Below are positions 10,258-18,262 of a stretch of DNA of 64,000 nucleotides, one piece after another (position 1 is the stretch's first letter; the number at the start of each line of letters is the position of its first letter). Where the stretch lies: the NCBI RefSeq assembly GCF_026242055.1, contig NZ_JAPJDL010000004.1:410711-474710 (forward strand). The letters are read 5' to 3'. The translations under genes were made by a program, and so were the position numbers. Source of the stretch: Lentzea sp. NEAU-D7 (lineage in GTDB: Bacteria > Actinomycetota > Actinomycetes > Mycobacteriales > Pseudonocardiaceae). The notes beneath the pieces were generated by a model, which ran no database searches, was not told the DNA's origin, and saw only the letters and a program-made list of their open reading frames with translations.

Positions 10258-10705
10258 CCTCATCAGGATGACGCCGGACGAGGTCGAGACCTTCCTCCAG
10301 GGCCAGAAGACGCTCATCGTCGCCACCATCGGCCGCAACGGCCTGCCGCACCTCGCGCCGATGTGGTTCGCGTGGGTGGACGGCGAGCTCGTGTTCTGCA
10401 CGGACCGCAAGTCGCAGAAGATCGTGAACCTGCGCCGGGACCCGCGCTGCAGCGTGCTGGCCGAGGCGGGGGAGACCTACGACCAGCTGCGCGGCGTGCA
10501 CATGGAGGGCGTCACCGAGTTCACGCCGGACCTCGGGCGGGTGGTGGACGCCGTCGTGGCGCGCAACTTCGGCGAGGTCGGCACCGACCCCGAAGCCCGT
10601 GAAGCCCTGCACAAGGCGATGTCCCGACGCGTCGCCGTGATCTTCCGTCCGACCAAGACCGCCAGCTGGGACCACCGGAAGACGATGTCTGGAGTGAACC
10701 CGTGA
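10250..10705 (+). CDS. Pyridoxamine-phosphate-oxidase-like split-barrel protein (F420/FMN)
   Basis: A split-beta-barrel protein of the PPOX class: TLIVATIGRNGLPHLAPMWFAW is the flavin/F420-binding barrel opening, followed by ELVFCTDRKSQKIVNLRRDPR. Length is 151 aa from a TTG at 10250, which overlaps the end of fadD, or 145 aa from ATG at 10268. Neither has a convincing ribosome-binding site; the ATG gives the more usual family N-terminus. The family in actinobacteria commonly uses F420 for reductions. The gene is coupled to kstD by a GTGA overlap, so it may act on a steroid intermediate or support the ring-A enzyme; this is inference. Confidence 0.8.
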   Translation: MRDLIRMTPDEVETFLQGQKTLIVATIGRNGLPHLAPMWFAWVDGELVFCTDRKSQKIVNLRRDPRCSVLAEAGETYDQLRGVHMEGVTEFTPDLGRVVDAVVARNFGEVGTDPEAREALHKAMSRRVAVIFRPTKTASWDHRKTMSGVNP

Positions 10706-12408
10706 ACCTGAACCGCCGTCAGGTGCTCGCCGGAGCCGGTCTCGCGCTGGCCTCCGGACTGGTCAGACCTGGGACCGCCTCCGCCGATCTCGGCGAGTTC
10801 GACGTCGTGGTGGTGGGCGCGGGAGCGGCCGGCATGACCGCCGCGCTGACCGCCGCCAAGCGCGGTCTGAGCTGCGTGGTCGTCGAGAAGGCGCCGACCT
10901 ACGGCGGCTCGGCCGCCCGCTCGGGCGCCGGCATCTGGATCCCCAACAACGAGGTGATCCTGGCGGCCGGCGTGCCGGACACGCCGGCGAAGGCCGCGCA
11001 GTACCTGGCGGCCGTCGTCGGTGACATCCCGCTCGCGCGGCAGCAGGCCTACCTGGCGCACGGGCCGCGGATGATCTCGTTCGTCATGCGCAACAGCCCC
11101 CTGCGCTTCCGGCACATGGACGGCTACAGCGACTACTACCCGGAGTACCCCGGCGGCATCGCGAAGGGCCGTTCGATCGAGCCGGAGATGCTCGACGGCC
11201 GCGTCCTCGGCGCCGAGCTGACGAACCTGAACGCCCCCTACCTGGCCACGCCGGCAGGCATGGTCATCTACGGCGCCGACTACAAGTGGCTCGCGCTGGC
11301 CCTGGTCAACGCGAAGGGCGCGGCGACCGCGGCCGCCGCCCTGGCACGCGGCACCGCGGCGGCCCTGGCCGGGCAGAAGCCCCTGACGATGGGCCAGGCG
11401 CTGGCCGGCGGCCTTCGCGCGGGCCTGCTGCAGGCGAACGTCCCGGTCTGGCTGAACACCGGTCTGACAGACCTGATCGTGGAGAACGGCGCCGTCAGGG
11501 GAGTGCTGACCTCCCGCGGAGCCGTGCGCGCACGGCGCGGCGTGATCATGGGTTCGGGCGGCTTCGAACACAACGCGGCCATGCGCGCCCAGTACCAGCG
11601 CCAGCCCATCGGTACACAGTGGACGGTCGGCGCCAGGGAGAACACCGGCGACGGCCACCGCGCGGGCCAGCGGGCCGGCGCGGCGCTCGACCTGATGGAC
11701 GACGCCTGGTGGGGCCCCGCGATCCCGGTGCCCGGCACCCCGTACTTCTGCCTGGCCGAACGCACCCTCCCCGGCGGCCTGATGATCAACGCGGCGGGCC
11801 GCCGGTTCGTCAACGAGGCCGCGCCCTACAGCGACGTCGTGCACGTCATGTACGACAAGAACCCGTCCGACCCGTGCATCCCGGCCTGGCTCGTCGTCGA
11901 CCAGAACTACCGCAACAGGTACCTCTTCGCCGACGTGGCACCGGCCCTGCCGCTGCCCGACGGCTGGTACCAGTCCGGTGCCGTCGTGAAGAACTGGTCG
12001 CTCGACGGCCTGGCCTCGGCCATCGGCGTCCCGGGCGCGAACCTGAGGTCGACCGTGAGCCGGTTCAACAACCAGGCCCTGACCGGCCGGGACACCGACT
12101 TCCAGCGCGGCGACAGCGCCTACGACCACTACTACACGGACCCGGCGGTGTTCCCGAACTCCTGCCTCGCGCCGCTGTGGACGCCGCCGTTCTACGCCTT
12201 CAAGATCGTGCCCGGTGACCTCGGCACCAAGGGCGGCCTGGTGACGGACGCGCGTGCCCGCGTGCTGCGGCCGAACGGGTCGGTGATCCCCGGCCTGTAC
12301 GCGGCGGGCAACGTGAGCTCGGCCGTGATGGGGCGGAGCTACGCCGGGGCGGGGTCGACGATCGGGCCCGCGATGACGTTCGGGTACATCGCGGCCAACG
12401 ACGTCTAA
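10702..12408 (+). CDS. kstD: 3-Ketosteroid delta-1-dehydrogenase with twin-arginine signal
   Basis: A 568-aa flavoprotein matching KstD along its whole length. It introduces the 1,2 double bond in ring A of 3-ketosteroids. The FAD-binding FDVVVVGAGAAGM motif follows the leader, then YGGSAARSGAGIWIPNNEV, GYSDYYPE, DDAWWGP, PGDLGTKGG and the C-terminal YAAGNVSSAVMG. The first about 30 residues are odd: NRRQVLAG, a hydrophobic run and a PGTASA cleavage site make a convincing Tat leader, whereas mycobacterial KstD starts directly at the FAD motif. Export of the folded, FAD-loaded enzyme is inferred. The GTG start overlaps the PPOX stop by 4 nt. Confidence 0.9.
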   Translation: MNLNRRQVLAGAGLALASGLVRPGTASADLGEFDVVVVGAGAAGMTAALTAAKRGLSCVVVEKAPTYGGSAARSGAGIWIPNNEVILAAGVPDTPAKAAQYLAAVVGDIPLARQQAYLAHGPRMISFVMRNSPLRFRHMDGYSDYYPEYPGGIAKGRSIEPEMLDGRVLGAELTNLNAPYLATPAGMVIYGADYKWLALALVNAKGAATAAAALARGTAAALAGQKPLTMGQALAGGLRAGLLQANVPVWLNTGLTDLIVENGAVRGVLTSRGAVRARRGVIMGSGGFEHNAAMRAQYQRQPIGTQWTVGARENTGDGHRAGQRAGAALDLMDDAWWGPAIPVPGTPYFCLAERTLPGGLMINAAGRRFVNEAAPYSDVVHVMYDKNPSDPCIPAWLVVDQNYRNRYLFADVAPALPLPDGWYQSGAVVKNWSLDGLASAIGVPGANLRSTVSRFNNQALTGRDTDFQRGDSAYDHYYTDPAVFPNSCLAPLWTPPFYAFKIVPGDLGTKGGLVTDARARVLRPNGSVIPGLYAAGNVSSAVMGRSYAGAGSTIGPAMTFGYIAANDV

Positions 12409-12411
12409 GCG

Positions 12412-12462
12412 CGGGTTTCGACCTTTGACGTCCGTTGTCGAGGTCCTGCCGGGCTCGTGGTG
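12412..12462 (+). repeat. Left arm of 51-bp inverted repeat
   Basis: This segment (starts CGGGTTTCGACC, ends GCTCGTGGTG) is the reverse complement of 14138-14188 with only two mismatches (49/51 identical). The arms enclose about 1.67 kb carrying the DUF1963 gene. They could be two copies of a dispersed genomic repeat or ends of a decayed mobile unit. Confidence 0.85.
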
Positions 12463-12545
12463 TTGTGTCGTAAGCCGGTTTCGTGACCCGGCTGGGTGTC
12501 CGGGGCCTGGGTGGCAGGATTTCGGTGTGTTCGCGGGTGAGGCGA

Positions 12546-12860
12546 TCATCGGTCGGATCGCACGAAGTCCTCGGCGGACGCGGGCTGGGGACAGCCGGGC
12601 GGGTGTGGCTGGTGCGCGTTCCCAGGGGCGGCGCCGATCCTCCACGAGCAACCGGCCGGACCGACGCACTCGCGGTTGCGGGCGGCGTCTCGTTCGGCGG
12701 TGAACCGGGCGCGTTCCTTCGGCGACAACGCCGGGTCGGGCTGCGTCGTGTCGCACTCGCAGGCGATGGCCGCCGAGGCCGGACGGCATCGTCACGCCCG
12801 GCTGGCCGGGGTTCGCCAGGATCACGCCGGTCTGCGGGATGACCTCAAAGGCAGACCTCA
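12546..12860 (-). pseudogene. Possible frameshifted coding remnant
   Basis: On the minus strand one frame reads GVILANPGQPGVTMPSGLGG (about 12840-12780) and another, slightly downstream, reads ACECDTTQPDPALSPKERARFTAERDAARNREC in pieces down to a stop at 12546. Both stretches have protein-like composition and strong third-position GC. Joining them needs a frameshift near 12780. The family is not recognised. The whole segment lies between the inverted-repeat arms. It could be chance coding-like sequence, so confidence is low. Confidence 0.25.
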
Positions 12861-12964
12861 GTCGTACTCCATCGTCAGCGACGTGCGACAGATGAACGCG
12901 TCGACGGCCCGCAACGCCTCGCCCTCACGGCGCCACCGGAACCCGATGGGCGCGCCGACCGGCT

Positions 12965-13867
12965 TCACTCGGTGAACATCGTGCAAGAATGGATCTTGTC
13001 GAACCTCTTGGCAGCGAGGTCGTCCTCGTCGATCAGGAAACACCCGTAGTAGAACTCGCTCTCCGTGGAGAACTGGGCGAGCGGCACCCACTGTCGTACC
13101 AGCCGCTCCTCCTCTTCGTGCTCCAGGCGCCGCCACTCGTCCTGGGACATCTCGGGGTTCGCCCTGCGCTGCCCCTGCGCGTGGACCCCGGCCATCTGTG
13201 AGTGCGGGCTGTGCCCACTGCCGATGTTGCGGCAGTACCCGCCGAGTTGGAGCGTGCTGTGGTGGTTCGGCCTCTCCTCCGGCCAGAGCTGCTCGACGAC
13301 CCCGCACAACTCGTCGAGGTGCTTCAGCGAGCCGAACAACTCCTTCACATCGGCCGTCGCGAACCGCACGTCCCGATTCTCGATCCACTCCGGCAACTCG
13401 GGCCGCACCCGCGCGACGATCCAGTGCTCGGGGATGAGGAACGGAATGGTCGCGTCCATGTAGGTCGACCTGGAGTCGTGGCCGGGCGGCGGCGCCGCCT
13501 CCTCGGTCTCCGTGCCCGCAGGAACGTGCAGAACCCGCGAGTAGTCGGTAGTGGGGTACTCCTCGATGTCCTCCTCGTGGTGCAGGAAGAACAACAGCGA
13601 CCCGTCCTCCGGCAGACCGAGTCCCTCGGCCCGGGGAAGAGCCGCACAGTCGACAGACCCGATGAACGGCAACGGGAAGCTACCCCCTGGCCATTCCACG
13701 CCCACCGGTAACCGGGGAAGGCCGCCGACCTGACCGACGACTTCGCCCTCACCCGTGCTCAGCCAGGTCCAGACCCCGAACCGAATCAGCTCGGCGAACT
13801 TGCCGATCTCGTCCTCGGGAATGCCCCGATCGACTGCGGCACTGCGGAACTGCTCATAACGATCCAT
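12965..13867 (-). CDS. DUF1963 family protein
   Basis: A 300-aa protein of the DUF1963 family (YwqG-like). Typical features are VGGLPRLPVGVEWP near the N-terminus, LFFLHHEEDIEEYP, the LQLGGYCRNIGSGHSPHS block and repeated acidic stretches. ATG at 13867 gives the usual N-terminus; upstream in-frame codons read into a hairpin region and are unlikely to be translated. The biochemical role of the family is not known to me. The gene sits alone between two arms of a 51-bp inverted repeat and interrupts the steroid locus, suggesting it arrived by insertion. Confidence 0.75.
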   Translation of the reverse strand: MDRYEQFRSAAVDRGIPEDEIGKFAELIRFGVWTWLSTGEGEVVGQVGGLPRLPVGVEWPGGSFPLPFIGSVDCAALPRAEGLGLPEDGSLLFFLHHEEDIEEYPTTDYSRVLHVPAGTETEEAAPPPGHDSRSTYMDATIPFLIPEHWIVARVRPELPEWIENRDVRFATADVKELFGSLKHLDELCGVVEQLWPEERPNHHSTLQLGGYCRNIGSGHSPHSQMAGVHAQGQRRANPEMSQDEWRRLEHEEEERLVRQWVPLAQFSTESEFYYGCFLIDEDDLAAKRFDKIHSCTMFTE

Positions 13868-14004
13868 GACCGGGATGATCGCAGATCGTGTGACCGTTCT
13901 CGCAGCACGGTCCTGTTGAGACGGAAGCGGATGCCGCCACTCACCCCGAACCACTGCCCCCGAACCACTGCGAGCTTGTCCGACGGACACCTGGTTGCTC
14001 ATGC

Positions 14005-14067
14005 ACGAAGCCCTTGGTTGGTCTTTCCTTCCTGCGACAGACGGAAGATCACAACCAAGGGCTTCGA
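14005..14067. repeat. Long hairpin, 15-bp perfect stem
   Basis: CGAAGCCCTTGGTTG at 14005-14019 pairs with 14053-14067; inside the loop, short CTTCC/GGAAG complements could extend the fold. It could be an insertion-sequence end, or a terminator-like structure. It lies just upstream of the divergent DUF1963 start. Confidence 0.7.
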
Positions 14068-14137
14068 CGATCGGTGTGCACCACACCAGCGCAACCGATG
14101 CGCTGGGGGACCTGCCCAGGTTCCGCCACGAGTTCTA

Positions 14138-14188
14138 CACCACGAGCCCGGCAGGACCTCGACAACGGACATCAAAGGTTGAAACCCG
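14138..14188 (-). repeat. Right arm of 51-bp inverted repeat
   Basis: Reverse complement of 12412-12462 with two differences. It ends 2 bp before the stop codon of the HAD-family gene, so the HAD gene itself is intact. Confidence 0.85.
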
Positions 14189-14190
14189 AG

Positions 14191-14916
14191 CTAAGGGCAA
14201 CGGCAGTAGTTGGGCACGTCGGCGAACCGCACCTCGTCGGTGATCCGGACGAACGGCCAGCCACCGGTCTCCGCGAGCAGGAGATCGGTGGTCGTGCTGT
14301 CACCGGCGACGAGGCACACCGTCCGTCCCTCCGTCAGCGCGGTCCTGACCGCGGCCGTGAACTCCGCGGTGCCCTTGGGATGCCCGACCTCGCCCGAGAC
14401 GAACACGCGCTGGAACCGCTCGGCGAGACCGGACAGGCGCAGCTTCGCGCGCTGGAGCGACCGGCAGCCGTCCGTGGCCAGCCACAGCTCGTGGCGTTCC
14501 CGGAGTGAGTCCAATGCGGACTCGACGCCGGGGAACGGGACGACGAGGGCGCTGCGCAGCCTGCGGAACGCCAGGGCGGCTGCCTCGGCGTCCGCCGTGC
14601 TGCCGAGGTCGTCGAGGGCCAGCCGCCACGCCCGCACGTCGTTGCCGACCAGTGCCCTGATCGACGCCTCGGGCATGGGCAGGTCGTGGAAGTCCGCCCA
14701 GAGCGCCTCCCAGGAGGCGACCCGTTGCACCTCGGGATGTGTGACATGCGGGTTGCCGCGCCACTCCCGCCGGGCGGCGGCCAGCACCGTGCCGACCGCC
14801 TGCTCGTCGGCGACGATCGAGAGTTCTTCCAGCACCGCGCGGACGGCGGCGCGCACCGCGGCGCCGTCCGGGATCAGGCAGTCGTCGAGGTCGATGATGG
14901 CGACGGCGCGGGTCAT
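14191..14916 (-). CDS. HAD-superfamily hydrolase
   Basis: A 241-aa HAD phosphatase-like protein. Motif I is IIDLDDCLIPD at the N-terminus (nucleophile Asp), motif II ATDG, motif III the lysine in HPKG and motif IV VAGDSTTTDLL. A helical cap lies between motifs I and II, as in subfamily I enzymes such as phosphoglycolate phosphatase or haloacid dehalogenase. The ATG at 14916 places motif I close to the start; an in-frame upstream start at 14934 would add six residues. It is downstream of, and same-strand with, the one-TM protein (25 bp gap). Substrate unknown. Confidence 0.8.
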   Translation of the reverse strand: MTRAVAIIDLDDCLIPDGAAVRAAVRAVLEELSIVADEQAVGTVLAAARREWRGNPHVTHPEVQRVASWEALWADFHDLPMPEASIRALVGNDVRAWRLALDDLGSTADAEAAALAFRRLRSALVVPFPGVESALDSLRERHELWLATDGCRSLQRAKLRLSGLAERFQRVFVSGEVGHPKGTAEFTAAVRTALTEGRTVCLVAGDSTTTDLLLAETGGWPFVRITDEVRFADVPNYCRCP

Positions 14917-14941
14917 GGACAGACCTTGGCACACGGGAGCG

Positions 14942-15712
14942 TCACTCCCACACCGTGACCTGACCGGTGATCGTCGTGCTGTCCACGGCGGCGACCTCGA
15001 CCAGGAAGGTCCGGCCGCCGGGTGTCCGCCCGCAGACCCGGCTGCCCGCGACCAGGTTCGTGGCGTCCCTCGTTCCGCGCTGGGAGATGTCGGTGTCGCA
15101 CTCGGCTTTTCCCGGTGTGCCGTCGCCGGTCCACTCCGCCAGCCAGTAGTTCTCGTCGCCGTGCAGACGGCCGGGCGTCAGGGGCCAGACGTTCATGCCG
15201 TCCATGCCGCGAGGTTGGGCCAGATCGAGGTTGTAGCTGCCGAACGGCACGGTGCCGCTGAACCGGACGTCGTCGCCCGCGGACACGGAGGGGACCGTGA
15301 CCGCTTTGGCGGTGGTTGTCGTCGTCGTGGTGACCGGTGGGACGACGGCAGGTGCACTGGTGGTCTGGCGCCCCGGCTGGACGTTCGGGCCCGGCCGGGC
15401 TGCCGTGGCCGGGGCGGGCAGGGCGCCGGTGGAGACCGGTGCCGGGACGACGGCGGCCTCGACCGGGCTCGCACCGGTGGCCGCGGCGGGCGTCTCCCTC
15501 GTCGGCCCGCCGGGAGCCGTCAGCTTCATCGCCAGCGTGGAAGCGACCACGAAGGCGACCACCACCGCCGAGGTGGCGAGGCTCCAGAACACCCTGCCCC
15601 GCTTGGACTTGCCGGGGGAACCGAGGTTGAACGCGATCGACCCGGCCTGGAACGCCGTGCCGCTGACGTTGCCCTCGATCTCGTTGTCGGTCTCCTGCTC
15701 GGCGTGCTTCAC
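14942..15712 (-). CDS. Single-pass membrane protein with Gly/Val N-terminal motif
   Basis: A 256-aa protein of unknown function. The N-terminus has NEIEGNVSGTAFQAGSIAF, a short motif I know from many actinobacterial multidomain and conflict-associated proteins. A transmembrane helix follows (about residues 42-63, SLATSAVVVAFVVASTLAM), then a long Pro/Thr/Ala-rich linker including TTTTTT, and a C-terminal domain of about 110 residues with two cysteines (AECDTD and SRVCGR). Topology is probably N-in, with the C-terminal domain outside. The function of the N-terminal motif is not established. Confidence 0.6.
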   Translation of the reverse strand: MKHAEQETDNEIEGNVSGTAFQAGSIAFNLGSPGKSKRGRVFWSLATSAVVVAFVVASTLAMKLTAPGGPTRETPAAATGASPVEAAVVPAPVSTGALPAPATAARPGPNVQPGRQTTSAPAVVPPVTTTTTTTAKAVTVPSVSAGDDVRFSGTVPFGSYNLDLAQPRGMDGMNVWPLTPGRLHGDENYWLAEWTGDGTPGKAECDTDISQRGTRDATNLVAGSRVCGRTPGGRTFLVEVAAVDSTTITGQVTVWE

Positions 15713-15809
15713 GACTGGCCCCTGCCCCCCGGACTGCGGATGTGTGATTCGCAGATCGGACCGGTGCCGCGAAGTGTTACGGGCGCGAACGAAGTGGTTC
15801 GGAACGCAC

Positions 15810-16601
15810 CTACCGGCCCTTGAACTCCGGCTTGCGCTTCTCCGCGAAGGCGCGAGGGCCTTCCTTCGCGTCCTCGCTGGAGAACACCTCCATGCCGAGC
15901 CGGGCGTCCACTGTGAACGCCTCGTTCTCGTGCATCACTTCGGTCTCCCGCATGGTCCGCAGGATGTTCCGCACCGCGATCGGCCCGTTGGCCGTGATCA
16001 GGGCGGCCAGTTCCATGGCTTTGTCCAGGGCCTGGCCGTCCGGCACCACGTGCCCGATCAGCCCGATCTCCTTGGCCTCCGCGGCCCGGATGTGCCGTCC
16101 GGTCAGCAGGAGGTCGGCCGCGACGGTGTAGGGGATCTGGCGCGGCAGCCGCACCGCCGAGCCGCCCAGCGGGAACAGGCCCCAGCGCGCCTCCGAGACG
16201 CCGAACCGCGCGCTCTCGCCGGCCACGCGGATGTCGGTCGCCTGCAGGATCTCCGTGCCGCCCGCGACGGCGGGGCCTTCCACCGCGGCGATCAGCGGTT
16301 TCGTCAACCGGCGTCCTTTGAGCAGCGGCTCGATGACGGAGAAGTCGAACTTGCCGGCGTTCTCGCTGGGGTGGTTCGACGTCATCGCCTTGAGGTCCGC
16401 GCCCGCGCAGAACGCTCCGCCCGCGCCGGTCAGGACGCAGACGCGGACGTCCGGATCGGAGTCCACCCGGTCCCACGCGTCCTTCATGATGGCCAGCATG
16501 GGGCCGGACAGGGCGTTGCGGACCTCCGGGCGGTTCATCGTGACGACCAGGACGTTGCCGGTCAGTTCCACCAACGCGTGGGGTTCCGTCGTGGTCGTCA
16601 T
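15810..16601 (-). CDS. echA19: Enoyl-CoA hydratase/isomerase, EchA19-like
   Basis: A 263-aa crotonase, the same length as M. tuberculosis EchA19, which also lies divergent from fadD19. It would hydrate the enoyl-CoA of the C24/C22 steroid side chain. The oxyanion-hole segment [15 protein letters not shown] and the [20 protein letters not shown] block with [12 protein letters not shown] are visible. ATG at 16601 is preceded by AGGAGG. Its start is 75 bp from that of fadD19, and the KstR-like site lies between. Confidence 0.85.
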   Translation of the reverse strand: MTTTTEPHALVELTGNVLVVTMNRPEVRNALSGPMLAIMKDAWDRVDSDPDVRVCVLTGAGGAFCAGADLKAMTSNHPSENAGKFDFSVIEPLLKGRRLTKPLIAAVEGPAVAGGTEILQATDIRVAGESARFGVSEARWGLFPLGGSAVRLPRQIPYTVAADLLLTGRHIRAAEAKEIGLIGHVVPDGQALDKAMELAALITANGPIAVRNILRTMRETEVMHENEAFTVDARLGMEVFSSEDAKEGPRAFAEKRKPEFKGR

Positions 16602-16650
16602 TCGCGCGCCTCCTGGATCGAGTCTGACCGCACGGGGGATTGTCCAGAAC

Positions 16651-16664
16651 AGTAACACGTTCTA
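16651..16664. promoter_or_regulatory. KstR-like operator between echA19 and fadD19
   Basis: AGTAACACGTTCTA matches TnnAACnnGTTnnA except at the first base. It ends 11 nt before the fadD19 ATG and 50 nt from echA19. TACTTT overlaps its right end and lies 7 nt from the ATG. Confidence 0.65.
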
Positions 16665-16675
16665 CTTTGCGTACC

Positions 16676-18262
16676 ATGGCCCTCAACGTCGCAGACCTCG
16701 TTGAACACGCCGCCGACACCGTGCCCGACAGGACCGCGCTCGTGTGCGGGGCCAAGCGGGTCACCTACGCCGAGCTCGAGTCGCGAGCCAACAAACTGGC
16801 TCACCACCTGGCAAAGAACGGCGTGACGCAGGGTGCGCACGTGGGGCTCTACGCGCGCAACTCGATCGAGCTGGTCGAAGCCATGCTCGCGGTCTACAAG
16901 CTGCGCGCCGTGGCGATCAACGTCAACTACCGCTACACCAAGAACGAGTTGCAATACTTGTTCGGTGAGGCGGACCTGACCGCTCTCGTACACGAACGGC
17001 GGTACTCGCCGTTGGTCGCGGAGGTCGGCGCGCCCGGCCACACCGTCGTGATCGACGACGAGTCGGAAGAGGACTTCGAGGGCGCCGACTACGAGACCGC
17101 GCTGGCCGAGGAGTCGGGGGAGCGGGACTTCGGGCCGCGCAGCCCCGACGACCTCTACATCCTGTTCACCGGTGGCACGACCGGCATGCCCAAGGGCGTG
17201 ATGTGGCGCCACGAGGACGTGTGGCGCACGCTCGGCGGCGGCATCGACTTCGTCACCGGCGAACGGCTGACGGACGAGTGGCAGCAGGCCAAGGCGGGCA
17301 AGGACTACGGGCTCATCCGGCTGTGCCTGCCGCCGCTGATCCACGGCGCGGCGCAGTGGGCCGTGCTGGGCGCGTTGTTCAGCTGCAGCACGGTGGTGCT
17401 GGTGCCCAAGTTCGACCCCGCCGAGATCTGGCGGGTGATCGAAAGGGAAAAGGTCCAGGTCGCCGTCATCACCGGAGACGCCATGGGCCGGCCGCTGATC
17501 GAGGAGTTCCAGCGCGGCACGTACGACGGCTCGTCGCTGTACATCCTCAACAGCAGCGCCGCGTTGTTCTCCTACACCGTCAAGAAGCAGTACCACGAGC
17601 ACCTGCCGCACACGACGCTGCTGGAGTCGATCGGGTCGAGCGAGACCGGGTCCACCGGCATCGGCGCGGTGCCCAAGGAGATCGTGAAGACCGACGGCAC
17701 CAAGGTGAAGCTCAACGAGGACACCATCGTCATCGACGAGGACGGGAACAAGCTGGAGCCGAAGCCGGGCGTCATCGGCAAGCTGGCGCGCGGCGGGCAC
17801 ATCCCGCTCGGCTACTACAAGGACCCCGAGAAGACCGCGCGGATGTTCGTCGAGGTCGACGGCAGGCGGTTCACCGTGCCCGGCGACTTCGCCCGCTTCG
17901 AGGAGGACGGCGACATCACGTTGCTGGGGCGCGGCAACACCTGCGTCAACACCGGCGGCGAGAAGGTGTTCCCCGAGGAGGTCGAGGGAGTGCTGAAGTC
18001 GCACCCGGACGTGTTCGACGCCCTCGTGATCGGCATCCCCGACGACCTGCTCGGCCAGCGCGTCGGTGCGATCGTCCAGCCGCGCGACGGCGCGACGCCG
18101 ACACTGTCCGAACTGGACGCTCATGTCCGCGAGACCCTCGCCGGCTACAAGGTGCCGCGCTCGCTGTGGCTCGTCACCGAGATCGGCCGCACCCCCAGCG
18201 GCAAACCCGACTACCAGTGGGCGAAGCGCCACGTGGAGGATCATGCGCACCAGCCTGTGTGA
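16676..18262 (+). CDS. fadD19: Steroid-CoA ligase, FadD19-like
   Basis: A 528-aa acyl-CoA synthetase beginning MALNVADLVEHAADTVPDR, the N-terminus expected for FadD19. It activates the steroid C-terminal carboxylate to its CoA ester. The A3 motif FTGGTTGMPKG is near residue 163-173, GSSETG and YYKDPEKTA follow, and the C-terminal catalytic lysine is in PSGKPDYQWAK near residue 508. An upstream in-frame start at 16640 exists but would begin inside the operator, so ATG 16676 is preferred. No Shine-Dalgarno is seen. Divergent from echA19 as in M. tuberculosis. Confidence 0.9.
   Translation: MALNVADLVEHAADTVPDRTALVCGAKRVTYAELESRANKLAHHLAKNGVTQGAHVGLYARNSIELVEAMLAVYKLRAVAINVNYRYTKNELQYLFGEADLTALVHERRYSPLVAEVGAPGHTVVIDDESEEDFEGADYETALAEESGERDFGPRSPDDLYILFTGGTTGMPKGVMWRHEDVWRTLGGGIDFVTGERLTDEWQQAKAGKDYGLIRLCLPPLIHGAAQWAVLGALFSCSTVVLVPKFDPAEIWRVIEREKVQVAVITGDAMGRPLIEEFQRGTYDGSSLYILNSSAALFSYTVKKQYHEHLPHTTLLESIGSSETGSTGIGAVPKEIVKTDGTKVKLNEDTIVIDEDGNKLEPKPGVIGKLARGGHIPLGYYKDPEKTARMFVEVDGRRFTVPGDFARFEEDGDITLLGRGNTCVNTGGEKVFPEEVEGVLKSHPDVFDALVIGIPDDLLGQRVGAIVQPRDGATPTLSELDAHVRETLAGYKVPRSLWLVTEIGRTPSGKPDYQWAKRHVEDHAHQPV

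Larger units (their letters stand above)
12409..12964. other. Gap without a confident gene; holds one inverted-repeat arm and coding debris
   Basis: No intact gene is supported. The first 50 bp after kstD contain the left arm of a 51-bp inverted repeat. Further on, two minus-strand frames carry protein-like sequence (see the pseudogene entry at 12546-12860). The rest shows no promoter or RNA signal I can defend. Confidence 0.5.
13868..14190. other. Gap with hairpin, repeat arm and possible transposase fragment
   Basis: This 323-bp stretch holds a long hairpin (14005-14067) and the right inverted-repeat arm (14138-14188). Between them a plus-strand frame reads LGDLPRFRHEFYT and then leaves any recognisable pattern. 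The short stretch resembles the N-terminus of IS701-type transposases of streptomycetes from memory, which would make it insertion-sequence debris. No complete gene is present. Confidence 0.4.

Noticed and set aside
12965..14086. Longer 373-aa start for the DUF1963 protein
   Set aside because: The extra 73 residues are translated from the hairpin region and lack family similarity; ATG 13867 gives the normal N-terminus.
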